DNA of 64,000 nt from Tetrastigma voinierianum (GCA_016808115.1 JAEQBH010000132.1:62001-126000), one strand, 5' to 3'; shown: positions 45,420 to 58,514, counted from the first letter of the stretch. Translations and numbers: made by a program. Notes: generated by a model from the letters alone, not told the origin.

Positions 45420-47272
45420 AACTGTCGTTTGAAACATTAATGACTAGAAAAAGCACCTTCCCCGTCGAACAAGAAGGGATAATTGGCTCACACGGTGTCC
45501 TCGGTAACTCCCGTATCGTACTCCTCGACTCCTCGGTCTTTGCCCTGACACAGCACAAGCCTCACGATCTTGCCATAAAACTTGCTCTTGGCTATCCATG
45601 ATACGCACTGGGCCCTCCTCGAAGGTCCCATCGCATCAGCAATGACTCTCCTGATCCATATGAATTGGATCTAGAGTGTACTTAGGAGCATATGGGCGTG
45701 ACACCTCATGAGCGCTCGACAAACTTGGCGACAAGCGCTAGCAGATGCATGGCAGGTGCCCACCCTCTGGGCCTCGAAGGGTCCAATGTACATTGGCGAC
45801 AGCTTCCCTCGCTTGCTGAATCTAACCACTCCTCTCTTAGGCATCGCAGCGAAGACATGATCACCCGTAGCCAGACTCTAGAATTAGATCGATCGTACAT
45901 CGGCGTAACTCTTCTGCTTAGGCTACGGCGTTAACGAGACACTTAGGATCATACCCACCTTGTGCGGTGTCTCTAATCAAATGCGGACCCGATTAATGGA
46001 GCTCTCTCCCACCTCACATCCAACATATCGGTGATCGGCAGTAGCTCAGTAGAGAGCCTCATAGACCATCGAGATACTCACCCGATCGCTGTTATTATAG
46101 GCCGGGTCACGAGGCAAGTGCTCCTCCCAGCTACCCTTGAGATTTAAGACACATGCTCGCAGCATGTCCTCTAAAATCTGAATAATTAAAGCTTTGATTG
46201 ACCATCGGTCACGGGGATGGCTTGGTACTCATGGCTGTTTGTGTCCCTATGGCCCATGCGGAAAGTCTTCCGGGCGGGCGAATGGCGGGGATCCGATCCG
46301 TCTCTTATGGAGGCGGAACTCCATGCAACCATACTATCTCCCGTATATACATCCTACATAATTCCTCTAGTGTGAAGGTCATCCGCGTGGTCAGAAATTG
46401 TGCCGACTTGGCTAGTCGGTCCACTATAACTCACACCGCATCATGCTTCCGCGATGTCCATGGCAAGTGAGTCACAAAGTCCATCGTGATGTGCTCCCTT
46501 CCTTCCCTTCTCTCCAGTAGCTGATGAGCCCTGGCGGCCTCGGTGCTGACCTTGACTTCTTTGGCTTACGTGAGACAGTCGGACAAAATCCCGGCGATGC
46601 CTCTTAAATCCCTTCGAGTATCTGGCGGCGAAGGTCATGATACATCTTCGTGCCTCACGGATGCCTTTACGACAAATCGGGAAGCGATGGAACTCCACGA
46701 GGATCTCCTCCCTCGTATCCAGTCGATTGGGGGACCACTGACCCATCCCTATGCAAGACTACCATCGTGTGGATGGCCCGACCTTCGTCATTGTACTGTA
46801 CATGCTGTTTTGATGGATACTAGTTACGTATCCTACAAGCTGGGATTCTATCGCTCACCTTTCGGTAGAGATGGCGTAGCCATTATACTTCAAAGAATTG
46901 CCCTTAGCACGCTCATCGTCTTCTTGATCGGCTGGCCTTGTACAAGCATTCGCCACTCCCGGGAAGCTATACTAACCAGTACTCCCTGTGACTTTTGGCT
47001 AAGCGCATCAGCCACCACATTTTCCTTACCCAGGGATAGTGTCTGAAATTGAAATCGTAATCTTCAAAAACTCCATCCACCTCTGGCGCCTCATGTTGAG
47101 GTCTCGCTATGTGGTGTATTTCGGACTTTTATGGTGCGAAAACACAGAGCGCTCACCATATAAGTAGTGGCACGAATCTTCGAGGAAAGAAGACTACGGC
47201 ACTTGACTCCATGTCATGCGTGGGGTAATTCTACTCGTGATTCTTATTTGCCCAGAACCATAAGCCCTGGCT
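45420..47272 (-). pseudogene. E3 pol, second part: RNase H and integrase with chromodomain-like tail
   Basis: Collinear with E2: GLWFWANKNHE (RNase H, 47270-47235), a decayed integrase core (46750-46150, with VRLHGV-type and DFVTLPWT-type remnants), the YNNS...YEAL region near 46090-46020, and the chromodomain-like tail (45650-45440, GPVRIMDSQEQVL-like). More frameshifted than E2; several blocks are recognisable only by position. Interrupted at 47273 by S1. Confidence 0.7.
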
Positions 47273-48238
47273 GTGACACCCGAAATATACCCTAGTAGTT
47301 TTCGGACTTGTTTAAGTATATTATAAGCTAAATATGAATTTTGGAAATAAAAATTAGGAAATAGAAATGAATACTAGGAATGATGGTAAAGTGGTCTTTT
47401 TACCACTTGAGGACATAAAAAAACCATAAAAGCATAAGATTATAAGAAATTGTGGAATTTGAGGAGAAGATTGAGTGGGTCAAATTAGAATGTGGCATAG
47501 TTAGATTGCAAAAAGGGAAGAACCTAAGGACAAAAGGCAAATAAAGAAACTTAAAGAAAAAATGTGTTTTTCATGTCTTGGCAGAGCATGGCGTAACAAA
47601 CATGGATTAAAGACGAAATTGGTCTCATTTGGAGAAGAAAAATGGGTAGAGAGGAGAGAAAGAAAGGGGAGAGGAAGGGGAGAAAGAAAACAAGCAAAGC
47701 CAAGCTCCCAGGTATGGAACTACTAACTTTGAGTATGGACTTGGATTTTTGGTATGGATCCTTGGTTTTTGTTTAGTTAATAGGTTGCCCCAGACACAGG
47801 GTTTGATAAAGTTCATCCCAACATAGTTTCTTGTTGGTAATTGATTTCTTTCTAGGGTTTGATAGGATTTCATCTAACCCAAAAGATTATTGAGTAAGGT
47901 GGGTAAAAACCCCAAATGAAAAGAAAACATGGAATCCTCCCTTTGAGGTTGGATTCATGGATTAATTGCAAGGTAAAAGAGTTGGGTTAGAACAAACCCT
48001 AACAAATCCTTGTATTTGGTTTGTGTATGGGTCATAACCCATATTAGAGTTATTTGAGAGTAATTCATGATAGAATTTTGAAGTAAAGATAAGTATTGAA
48101 AGAGGAATTGAATAGAAAAGAGGTTACAAAATGAATATGAAATGGTTTTGAGGTGTATATGAAGTATAGAATTGAATTGGGTATCAAAAATATGGAAAAA
48201 AAGGGAGAAAATACACAATCTGGGCAAATTTCGGAATG

Positions 48239-48302
48239 TGTACCGGTACATGAACAGTAGTGTACCGGTACACCCCACCAGAGGCCAAAGTGTACCGGTA
48301 CA
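48239..48302. repeat. Three TGTACCGGTACA palindromes in S1
   Basis: Perfect 12-base palindromes start at 48239, 48261 and 48291; two are extended by GTG...CAC to 14 bases. Confidence 0.95.
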
Positions 48303-49072
48303 CATTAAGGGTGTCTTAGGGTACACCTGATGTTTTCAGTTTCGACCAGTTTCGTATTTGGCCATAACTTGCTCATTTCTTGTAGATTTGAGTGATTCAA
48401 GTGGCTACGTGGAAATAGACTGAAGATGACAAAGAATAAATCATAAGTCCTGATCCTAAGTGGCCTAAAAATTCACTCAAAGTGGACCATTGTGCAAGCG
48501 AGTGGTTCCAGCTTTGAACATAAATTAATCAGTTGTTTTCGGACGTAACTTGAGTTTCGGTGCTCCGAATTGGGTGATTCCAATTGGAGAAGAACCCTTA
48601 GCACCTTAGCTTTAAAAGAGTGCAAAGAGATAGTTCCAAATATGAAGTTAAGACCCCTGAAAAATTAGTAATACAAACTGTTCTAGTGTGTCCAGATGCA
48701 GCAGACTAGTTTTGGCATGAAAATCTTAGTAACTTTAGTTTGGATGATCCCAGGTGGATCGATTCAATTCTAAGTAAGTAGATTCATAGAGGAATAAGAA
48801 TATATGAATGAGGTGTGATTTCATAGACATCATACTTACCGGAAATATGGAGTGCCATATGTAATAGGCATGAAACAAGGAAAATGTAGAAAATGAAAAA
48901 TGTATAGATGTGTTCATGAAACATGAAAATGAAAACGAATTGAAACATGAATGTGAACATGAAAGGCAATATGTCATGAACACATAATGTGGTTAAGTGA
49001 TATATGATTATTATCACATATAACCAGAAAATGATAACAAATGATAGGAATATACGAAATGAGTATATGGAT

Positions 49073-49496
49073 GAGTATATATGAATGAGTATACATGAAT
49101 GAGTATACGTGAATGAATATGTGCATGAGTTTATGAAATGAATACGTGAATGAGTATTTATGAATGAGTATACATGAATGAGTATACGTGAATGAATATG
49201 TGCATGAGTTTGTGAAATGAATACGTGAATGGTGACTGAATGGTATACATGAATGAGTATACGTGAATGAATATGTGCAAGAGTATATGAAATGAATACG
49301 TGAATGAGTATTTATGAATGAGTATACATGAATGAGTATACGTGAATGAATATGTGAATGAGTATATGAAATGAGCACATGAATGAGTATGTGAATGAGT
49401 ATATGAAATGAGCACATGAATGAGTATGTGAATGAGTATATGAATGAGCATATGAAATGTGTACGTGAATGAGTTTATGAAATAAGTACATAGATT
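49073..49496. repeat. Minisatellite of GAATGAGTATACGT type units in S1
   Basis: About 14-bp units (GAATGAGTATACAT, GAATGAGTATACGT, GAATGAATATGTGC) arranged in longer blocks of roughly 80-110 bp. Minus-strand open frames through it are His/Ile/Ser/Tyr repeats and not genes. Confidence 0.9.
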
Positions 49497-49905
49497 GAGT
49501 ATTTCTTTGAAAAGATAATACGAAAATGATTATGGAAATTGAAATGTGATATTAAAAGCAGAATGAAGGTGAAGCGATAATAAAGCGGGGGATTCATCAA
49601 AGCGGGTCGATCTTAAATGTGAATCACAGTGAATATGGAATTTAAAAATGTGATATTTGAAAGCGAATGAATATGAATGATGATAAAGAGCGGGATTCAT
49701 TACGCGGAATCAAGTCATAAATGTAGATAATTGATATATCGAATGAAGCGCTTTGTGGGATGCGGTAGTGATCGTGAAGGCACCGAATTTTTCAATGTCC
49801 ACTTATGGCGGGATGCGCAATCGGCAGGTAAGGCGATGGCGATATATTGAAAATGTCAGCAATGGATGCACCAATGACATCGCGTCTTGATGGCGTATGG
49901 CATTT

Positions 49906-50205
49906 AAGTGATACCACATGTCGGGATGCACCAAACGGCATCCGTCATGATGGGAGAATCGAATAAGTGATACCACGTGTCGGGATGCATTAAACGGCAT
50001 CCGTCATGATGGGAGAACCGAATAAGTGATACCACATGTCGGGATGCACCAAACGGCATTCGTCATGATGGGAGAACCGAATAAGTGATACCACGTGTCG
50101 GGATGCATTAAGCGGCTGTCAGTCATGATGGGAAGAACCGAGATAAGTGATACCACGTGTCGGGATGCACCAAATGGCATCCGCCATGATGGGAGATAGA
50201 ATTGT
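49906..50205. repeat. 59-bp tandem repeat, 5 units, in S1
   Basis: Units start AAGTGATACCAC at 49906, 49965, 50024, 50083 and 50145 (periods 59, 59, 59, 62). Each carries CGGGATGCA and CCGTCATGATGGGAGAA. Very similar units, so recent expansion is likely. Confidence 0.95.
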
Positions 50206-50612
50206 TAAATGTATAAACACATTCTGGGAATGATAATAAGGGTGGGGATTCATCAAGCGAATCGGAGTCGAAATTGTGAATCGAATAGTCAAGGTGGAAA
50301 TAGCCAACATTGTGAGTGTAATGGGATTGTTATGAATATCTGCTTAAATCTCATGAATTGATTGTGAAATGAATTATTTACGTGAGAATGCATGATATGA
50401 TATGGTAAATGATTTGTATGTTGAAAGCATGCGAAAATGAATAGCATGAGTATATGTGGATATAAAGGCATTATTTGTAAATGCATGTATTAAGTGTGAA
50501 TATTGTGGGTGTTTTGAAATTGTAAATGGTCATGGGATTGCCCGAAAAGAAGTGCTTTCGCTTAATTAAAATGGTCTAAAATGGAATAACAACATGTTTG
50601 GAAAGATAATTA

Positions 50613-50940
50613 GAAAATGTCGAATGCATAGGACTCCGGCTTGGATCCGCCCAGTAAGATTGAGTTGGGGATTAGTCATGACACGCAATAAAATTTAATA
50701 AAAGGCAAATAATGTTTTGATTGAAAATGTCGGATGCTTAGAGACTCGGCTTTGAATCTTGGCCGGTCGAGTCGGGGATCGAGATCTGACACTTTAATAA
50801 ATTTAATAAGGCGAAATAAATGTTTTGATTGAAAGCGTCGAATGTAGGGCTCCGGCTTGGATCATGGCGGTCAGTGGGGATTCGGTCAGCGACACTTTGA
50901 AAATGAAAATTTAATGAAGCGATAACTAAAATGATTTACT
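50613..50940. repeat. 110-bp tandem repeat, 3 units, in S1
   Basis: Units start GAAAATGTCGAATGC, GAAAATGTCGGATGC and GAAAGCGTCGAATGT at 50613, 50723 and 50831, each with CTCCGGCTT-like and AATTTAATAA blocks. More diverged than the 59-bp array. Confidence 0.85.
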
Positions 50941-51744
50941 TGAGTCGGATCATGAAATGTAATTGCTAAAGGGAGTTGATTAATGGATTCGGCCTTGATG
51001 ATGATAAGAGTCTAATATGTATTGGTATTAGTTTGACCCTGTATGAATTTGATATGACTTGATTTGTTCCGAATTGTCATAGTATACGTATAAGTTTACT
51101 TTGAATATGATTTGATCTGACATACACGTAGTAGATATGAGTTACAACCTGTAAAAGACATGACAGAGAGTAATATAGACAAGATAATGATAAGGAATGC
51201 GAACGAATAAAATCTACTATGTATAATGAGATGAGTTAGAAGTCACATAAATAGACTTAGTTATATGCATAAGTAAAGTAAATGTAAAAAGATAATTGTG
51301 GCGATTATTGTTATTGGTCGTTCTTTGTCTATATCATACCCACTAAGCGTAAAACAGCACGGTGTCAGATGTAGGTCTTGAGAAAAGAGGAATAAAGAGG
51401 ACATGACATTCCACACGATGCATGCATCTAGGAGATAGGTGCTCACCCGGCTTGTTTGCCGATCTCGTGTTGTATTAAATATGTGCATGTATAAGTATTT
51501 GTATAAGTAATTGGGACTTAGCATATGTGTAGAGATTTTAATGGATACCACTCTGGTGGTAGTTCCTTTGTATATGTAAATGACAGTTGGTTATTACAAA
51601 AATTATTCGTATACCCACAGGTATAAGTTAAACTCTGAAAAAAAAAATAATAATAAAAAAAAAAGATAAGAAGTCCGATACATGGTTTAGCACCGAAACG
51701 GTTCAGTCGCCCGAATCGGTCGGATCGGAGCGAGTGATATGACT

Positions 51745-52990
51745 TTCGATTTGCATGGGAGACACATCGGTCAGATCCTTGAAGCGTCGCGGTACACTTT
51801 GTGTATCTCTGTCCTTTTTACGGGGTATTAGATTAGGGGCTGAGTGGCTTCTCCTCTTTAATTCTGGAGCGCTCGCTCACATGGAGTCATCCGCATGAAA
51901 CTTGACCTCCTTCCGGGCGATCTGCGTCATGGCGGCGCTAGCTGGAGAAATCTTATAAATCTCTGTAATACCCACTTGATCGAAACTACGTGTCTCGGTG
52001 ACTTTGTCTCCCGATTCATCACAACTCGGCCTTCCCGGGAGTGAGCACGGCAGAGTTGATACGTGTCCCGAAAGCCCGCACCAGGTAAGTCAAAACTCAC
52101 ACTTACTTGAGACTTGGCATAAAATTGATGATCCCTCATGGTTGTAGTCACGATTCTCAAGTGATCCTCATGCTCCACCTCAGGCTGGGAGTAGATCGGG
52201 ATGTCATCTGACAAAGACCACCCAGGTGATCTAAATGGGGTTAGAACACCCTATTCATGAGGTCCCATGAATGCGCGATGCGTGCGTCGATCAAAGAGGG
52301 CATCTATAAACTTAAAGTGGCGTCGACGTCTGAAACGATATCTTAAGGATGTCTGCCTCCCTAACTCTCAACTGATGGTAACTAGTGCGAAGGTATATCT
52401 GGAGTAATTCGCGCCTCTCGACTAATCAAATAAGTCATCCAATCCCGCGGTAATGGATCTGCAGATTCTTGATTGTAACCTTGTTCAAGCGTTTTGTAAT
52501 TGATGCATAGTCGAAAGGTCTTACCCTTCTTCGCAAATAAACCGGAGCACCCGTGGTAAAAGTGCTTGGTCTAATGAAACCCTTGCCGATGCTCACGTAT
52601 GCGGACGCGAGCTCACGCAGCTCAGCGGTGCCATCCTATCACGAGTCATAGAAATGGGCGACGTACCCGGGTGTAACTCAATGAAGAAGTCTACATCCTC
52701 GGTGGAAGTAATCACGCTCGTTAGAAAAAACATCCTCGTGCTCGCCAAACCACCCAGGAGTAGACTCATATCTGTCGACCTCGTCCTCGAGTAAGGCCCT
52801 AGCTAGCCAACTCATCAGTACACGCCATCTTAGAAACTTACACGGTATGGATGAAGCATCGTGCCTATTCCTGAGCACAACCTGAAGTGATACCGTCGAG
52901 TGGCCAGGCGGTAACTCTCATACGATCCATGATCTATGACAACCAGATGTGTCGTCGACCCCGAGTCCACATCCAGGATGACCTCCCGAA
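51745..52990 (-). pseudogene. E3 pol, first part: reverse transcriptase
   Basis: Minus strand, right to left: NRHDASSIPCKFLRWRVLMS, WLARALLEDEVDRYES and GEHEDVFSNERDYF (protease-RT linker, 52878-52690), then in broken frames the RT fingers near 52600-52400, and DDIPIYSQPEVEHEDHLRIV with MRDHQFYAK (52214-52110), which includes the second and third Asp of the YVDD-type catalytic region as DD. Collinear with E2 at 42330-41000. Split from RNase H by S1. Confidence 0.8.
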
Positions 52991-53603
52991 CTCTTACATG
53001 TCATGACCAGGGGGTCAGCCATGAGTAGAATCAGGAGATCTCTAACTCACATCCAGACATCAGATCAATTCTCGCCTTAGTCCACTGGGGAGGAATTCAC
53101 ATGTGGTGGCTCTCCACAGGTCTCAACCTCTAAGCCCCCTTCCTCACACTTGCCATCTACATGCATTAAACCAACAAGTTTAGAATAATTTTCATGTCCT
53201 ACTATTAGCACACATGCCAACCCCGATAATAGACCTAATATCTCGAACCATCTAGTTCGTTTACGAGAGAATCCTAAGATTATGTTTCTCAGCCTTTAGT
53301 GTTCGCATTTCCTATATATGTCCCTGCCACGTATATAATTCACATAATTTGTAACATACAATCATACTTACAATCAAAGCATACCTGAAAAACACACAAT
53401 GCATCTTTGTGATCTAATCTGTCTGATGGAATCTAGGTAATCTCCTACAGACCTTGATACCAAACTATGATGCGGATATCGATTTCAGGAGCACTAGGTA
53501 ATTCTAACTGACTCAGACAACTAAGCTATAGTAGGTAGCTGATGCTCATATACCTTAATGACCGTAGCTGGCTTGAGTCCCTCGAGCCACTGGTACTGTT
53601 GTA
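52991..53603 (-). other. E3 non-coding leader
   Basis: Aligns with the E2 leader (TTAGAATAATTTTCATGTCC, GACCTAATATCTCGAACCAT, CCTAAGATTATGTTTCTCA). No gag. Confidence 0.6.
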
Positions 53604-53621
53604 CTGTCTTTCACGATACCA
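53604..53621 (-). promoter_or_regulatory. E3 primer binding site
   Basis: Minus strand TGGTATCGTGAAAGACAG a few bases from L3; initiator Met tRNA type. Confidence 0.7.
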
Positions 53622-53627
53622 AGTACC

Positions 53628-55991
53628 TTAACACTGAACCAGGGGTCAGTTGACCCTTTGTCAACCTCACAGGCTTGTGTGTCTCCTTACCATGAGACCC
53701 GTACTTGAAGTAAAATGACCCTGATAGGGCCCATCATCCATATACTCGTCCCATACGGTTTACAAGACCATACATTTCTATAGACCCGAGTTACTACATC
53801 ACTCTTAATACAAAACATAAATTAAAAGCTAGTTCGTTTAATATACATAAAACAATAATCAAGGCCACGATCGGCCAACCGTAATCCAGGCCTCTAGAAG
53901 CGCCATACGCTGTGCACATCTGTACCTAAAGGGTCCCACGGCGGTGAGCTAACGCCCGGTGAGATAAATCCCTACGAGGGCTATTCCCCGCCCTAGGTGC
54001 GTGCAGAAGTGATCCATTTCATGGTCGAACCCGACAACCCGATCCGTGCATATATTTGTCCTGTAGAAGAAAATATACATGCATGTATGAAGCGACACTC
54101 TACATGCCCCAGTACAGTCGACCTCGACCTACTACCTGATGCAAGTGCAGATAAATCAATCTTAGAGTCGATCTCGACTCCATCTTACAACCCATAGTCT
54201 ATGTAGTGTTTCTTTAATCGTTTCGTGTCTTTTGGGCAACGAGAACTTTCGAGTCTCACGCGAGGTCTCTTACACCCTCAGGCATTTTTGGGCTTTCCAG
54301 GTGGATACGATCTAACCGAGGTTTCGGGCTTTTCACACGAGGAAATTATCTATCATACTTCCTACGCTCGACACATTTCATTTTCCATTTTATTTAACAG
54401 TGGAACTGGGTGGACTTCGTCCCAAACTCACCACAGGTCAACACGAAGCATGAGTGCGAATCAACACCATGAACACACACTTTCATGTAATGTGAACAGT
54501 GCTCCTTTTGCAATCTGTCTGATTTGTGCCCTTGCACTCAAACCCATGACCCGATGTATGAAGACCTCTACATGGACATTCACTTCATGCACTATGTGTG
54601 TGCTATAACACACTAATGTCTAATGCACAACATTTCATATATTTAACACATGCAGTCATGTTAATATTCATATTCAAATCAATACATCACATAAGCGCCA
54701 CTACATCTTTTCTATCATTCGGTTCATTCATGTCGACACATCATTCAAGCATGTATTAAAATAAATTCGACCGTACTTAGGCCGAGTAATGCCATAATTC
54801 ATGTTCTTGAGGCGAGGAGCGTAGTATTTCAATCATCTGACGATGCATATAATTATTTCCATCTTTATCACATAATTTTACATGGTCTGCGTCTCTCATT
54901 GAATTCATGGCAATAACGCACATTAGCCATTCACGGCCGCCGTCAGGCCGTAAGCGCTGGGAATAATCACGGACTTAGTCGAGAAAGTCCGATTGTTGTA
55001 AAGCCACCACCTGAAAACATCAACTTTGCAAATTCCTTGCTCAGGCCATATGCAGTCTTAAGCATTTCGATTACAAACCGGTTCCAGAAAGCGAGTTCAG
55101 GTAACCGCCGCGAGACTATGCCTGTTGATCACGTGACCTGCCAATGTTCAGTCTACATTTTAGGCGACACTTTATCTTATTAAATTTAAGACTCGGCGAG
55201 CTTTGTAGAGTCGAACCTTGAAAATCGAGTTCGGACCGAGAAAGTTATGGCCGTCCAAAGTTGACGCGGTCGATTCACAAGGTTGTGCGGAAATTTGGGC
55301 ACACCCTCGTTTGCTATTCTGCTCGGGATTTTGCCATCCCATAACACAATGTTAGGTCTCGGATAGTTCCGAAACCCTGTAAAATTTGTCTTTGACCATC
55401 ACACAATCACAAACAAACCACACAACATACAAATTAAGCGGGAAAATCGGATGAAACACATGAAGCCATTACGGCCCTAGACGTAAAATAACCAGAGTAG
55501 GAGGAAACCTACCTCTTGTAGAGCAGTTCCGGGTTCTTTTCCGTCGAGATGCCTTCCTTGCGCAACACTCCTTCCTCTTCCTCGTTCTTTTTCCTCTCTT
55601 CCTCCCCTTTCCTCTTCTCTTTTCTTCTTTCCTTTCTCCTTTCCTTTCCTCCCTTCCTCCTTTCCTTTCCTCCTTTCTCTTCTCCTTTTTCCTCTCCTTC
55701 TCCTTCCCTCCTTTCCTCTCCTCCTTGCTACTCCACGGACTGGTTTGGAGCTCTCCCTTGCTCCTACCAACAGCCCATGTGAGCTCCTTATATAGACATG
55801 GCAAGAAGCCATGCATGTTGACATGGCATGTGCCATGTGTCACACATCACATCTGCACCCATGCATTGTGACACATGGCTTGCCATGTCACTCATATTGC
55901 CATGTGTCACCACTCAGTTGGCGTGTGTCCTTGCATGGTTGGCCACATGTGTCCTTATGCTCGCCATGTGTCGTCAGGCTCACGATGTTTT
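53628..55991 (-). repeat. L3 first part: 5' LTR of E3, interrupted by S2
   Basis: Aligns with L1 and L2 from TTAACACTGAACCAGGGG to CTCACGATGTTT. Contains the pyrimidine tract (55565-55735), TATA box (55788-55795) and the GCCATGTG minisatellite (55798-55985). Continues at 58802. Confidence 0.8.
55788..55795 (-). promoter_or_regulatory. TATA box of L3
   Basis: Minus strand GTCTATATAAGGAGCTCAC, same context as in L2. Confidence 0.65.
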
Positions 55992-56796
55992 TGGGACAGG
56001 CCTTGGGATCACCCTCCTGAATTTCCGGGGTGGTCTAGCCTAGTGGGAGATCCCACGTATACTCCTAGGAAGATACGGTGGAACCCACCATAAAGGAAGG
56101 GGTAACACCATGTATTAATTTAATACCCGATTATATACATATATATAAAACCATGACAATTATAAATGAGAGTTTCATAAAAAGTTCAATACGAATATCG
56201 AGCATTCTAAGAGTATTGTGGATTTAGAATGCCAGTAGAAATGAATAAGTCGATACATCAAACCTGAATGGATAAATGCAATAGAGTCTGACAATTTGTG
56301 TGGGAGGAAGCTGACGTCAATCTGGCAGCGAATAAGGCCCTACGATGCAATGCGGACTGAGAACTGATTAAAAACAATAATGTGAGATAATAATCTCGGT
56401 GAGTGGCATAATTTATAAGGAAGAATAACATTTTTATATTTGCGATGAGTTCTTTCTCTCAAAACACTTATAGTTCTCTTTGTAAAGTTCCCAGTTTAGA
56501 GACGTTTGCGAAAACCCGACTTTTACCCCACGTCCGACATATGCAAATCATGCTCCACCATAATAGGCCCCGACACAATGTTAAAGAAAACCATAATGCC
56601 TTTGCACAACATAAGCCAAGCACAAAACATGTATAGCCATGCAGTAATAGATAACTTTTGAATGCACCAAATCATGAGTAATATAAAATAAGTTATACTA
56701 TATTTAAGAGAAACAACATGTCCATACCACATACCCATCATAAGCGTCGGTAAAAATGACCTCCAGGCAGTGAATGACTAATGAACACGTGGTTAC

Positions 56797-57222
56797 CACA
56801 GGCCATCAACGTGGCAACTAACAAACCTCAGGGTAAGACCAGGCCATCAGCATTGGCAACTAACAAACCTCAGTAGACGAAGCCATCCGTGGCAACCTAA
56901 CAAACCTCGGTAGACCAGGCCATCACGTGGCACTAACGAACCTCGAGGCCCGAGCCGTATCACGTGGCACCTAATAAACCTCAGAGTAAACACGGCCCAT
57001 CCGCGTGGCACCTAAAAATAGCCTCCCAGGGTAAACTTGGCCATCACGTGACCTTTATCCAAACCTCAGGAATTAAGCACGGCCATCCACGTGGCATGGC
57101 TCAAAAACCTCAGAAGTGAACACGATAAATCACGCGTGTCTCTAATAATCCCTCAGAAGTGGCAGAGCCATCCCGCGTGGCAGCTAATAAACCTCAGGGT
57201 AACAGGCCATCACGTGGTAACC
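56797..57222. repeat. CACGTGGC minisatellite in S2
   Basis: About ten units of 40-48 bp built on GGCCATCACGTGGCAACTAA followed by CAAACCTCAGGGTAA. Most units keep CACGTGG or a one-base variant (CGCGTGG). Confidence 0.85.
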
Positions 57223-58506
57223 AGCTATAGCAGTTCCTTTCTCACAAGTACCTTTCCAACAATGTTAAGTATTAGAGTCGGTCACAAATCTGAGATCCTT
57301 TCTTTTTAACAATAATTTTCAAGATAGTTTCAACTTCAATCCATGTACTCAAAATATCAAACACACCACCAATTCATCCAGAACCACGATCAAACTGCAA
57401 AATAATTGAAATGTTTGACAAAATTCACATGAAATAATAACTTGTTTTTATCTGAAACCGAAAATCATGTTTGAATACAACCAATATCTCTGATCAAAAC
57501 AGCATATAGGTAAAGTATTTTATCACAATAGATATATCACGACATAATACTAAACATTTAAAAGCATATGAACCACTCACTTGACTATAGACCGCTCGAT
57601 CTGTTCACTGCGAGAATTAGGTAAACCGCGTGAGTCTTTATCAATATAAATAAAACACCATTTAGGCTCGATAAGCGAACGACAACATTTGGAATACCCA
57701 CAGAAACCTTAGAATAATTTTAGAACTATGAAACCATCGGTTATGACTCTAGCAGGTCGATTACACAGTGTGCCTATGGGCAGATACCTGAAGTGGGAAA
57801 CTTCACTGAGAGCTAATTTCGAGAATTGAACCGTCGATAATTCCTAAAAACATCGATTTCACTAATACGACTTCAAATTTGCCAAATTTGACGATGGTAC
57901 TCTATTTAGATCAGGCTTCTCGGTAATTACCTGAAACAACCTAAAAATGGAAATCTAACCAAGCGATGTCCAAAATTTACAAACCACATATCAATGGAAG
58001 CGAGAGACCGAGGAACTCATTGGTACCATTACCTTGGTCGGCGATCATTCGTGAGTGGCGAGGAAAACCTGATCTACTTCGGCCGATTTTGTTTCAGTTT
58101 GTAACTTCAAGCGGTGAATCACTGCGAGGGCCCAGCGTAGATGAGTTGAAGAGTCAAAATGGTGGAAAGACTATGGGGTGGCCTGAGTGGCCGGAAAATG
58201 GTAGAAATCACAAAACTTCGGGTGAGAAAGCGGTGCGGCCCGGCCGTGAGTTCTCGGCGGATCGGCTGTCCGTGGCGGTTGGCGGAGTGAAATTTTCACG
58301 GTAGTGTCGTCACGTGATGGCCTTTGGTGGCCCGGCGCGTGTCACGGTAACTCCGGCCGGTGGTGCCTCGTGCAGTCCAGGTTTCTCACGGCGCCTTGGT
58401 GGCTACTCGGCCGAAGGTGTTCTGGTTTGGAAGTTTTCTCTTAGGGTTTGGGAGCTCAGTGTTGTTTTGGGCTAGGGTTTCATTTGGTATCCCTGAAAGC
58501 TATCTG

Positions 58507-58514
58507 TTTATATA
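58507..58514 (-). promoter_or_regulatory. TATA box of S2
   Basis: Minus strand CCCTATATAAACAG, about 290 bases from the LTR start. Confidence 0.55.

Larger units (their letters stand above)
47273..51739 (+). mobile_element. S1: non-coding LTR-like insertion (probable solo LTR) in E3
   Basis: Starts TGTGACACCCGAAATATAC (from 47272) and ends near GGATCGGAGCGAGTGATA; plant chromovirus LTRs often end in a GGGGCGTGACA-type sequence. The flanks TGGCT (47268-47272) and TGACT (51740-51744) are a possible target duplication with one mismatch. E3 pol reads up to RNase H on one side and RT on the other. No coding domain inside. It holds three TGTACCGGTACA palindromes and three separate tandem arrays. 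I infer a solo LTR of about 4.5 kb from a family with no other copy in the window. Confidence 0.55.

Noticed and set aside
48974..49451. 147- and 97-codon minus frames rich in His, Ile, Ser, Tyr
   Set aside because: Direct translation of the GAATGAGTATAC minisatellite; no family resemblance.
49906..50205. CRISPR-like array
   Set aside because: The units are contiguous repeats without unique spacers, in a plant LTR; a tandem repeat explains it.
57966..58304. 112-codon plus frame in S2
   Set aside because: Antisense to the solo LTR, no recognised domain and no partner features; GC-richer LTR sequence makes chance frames likely.
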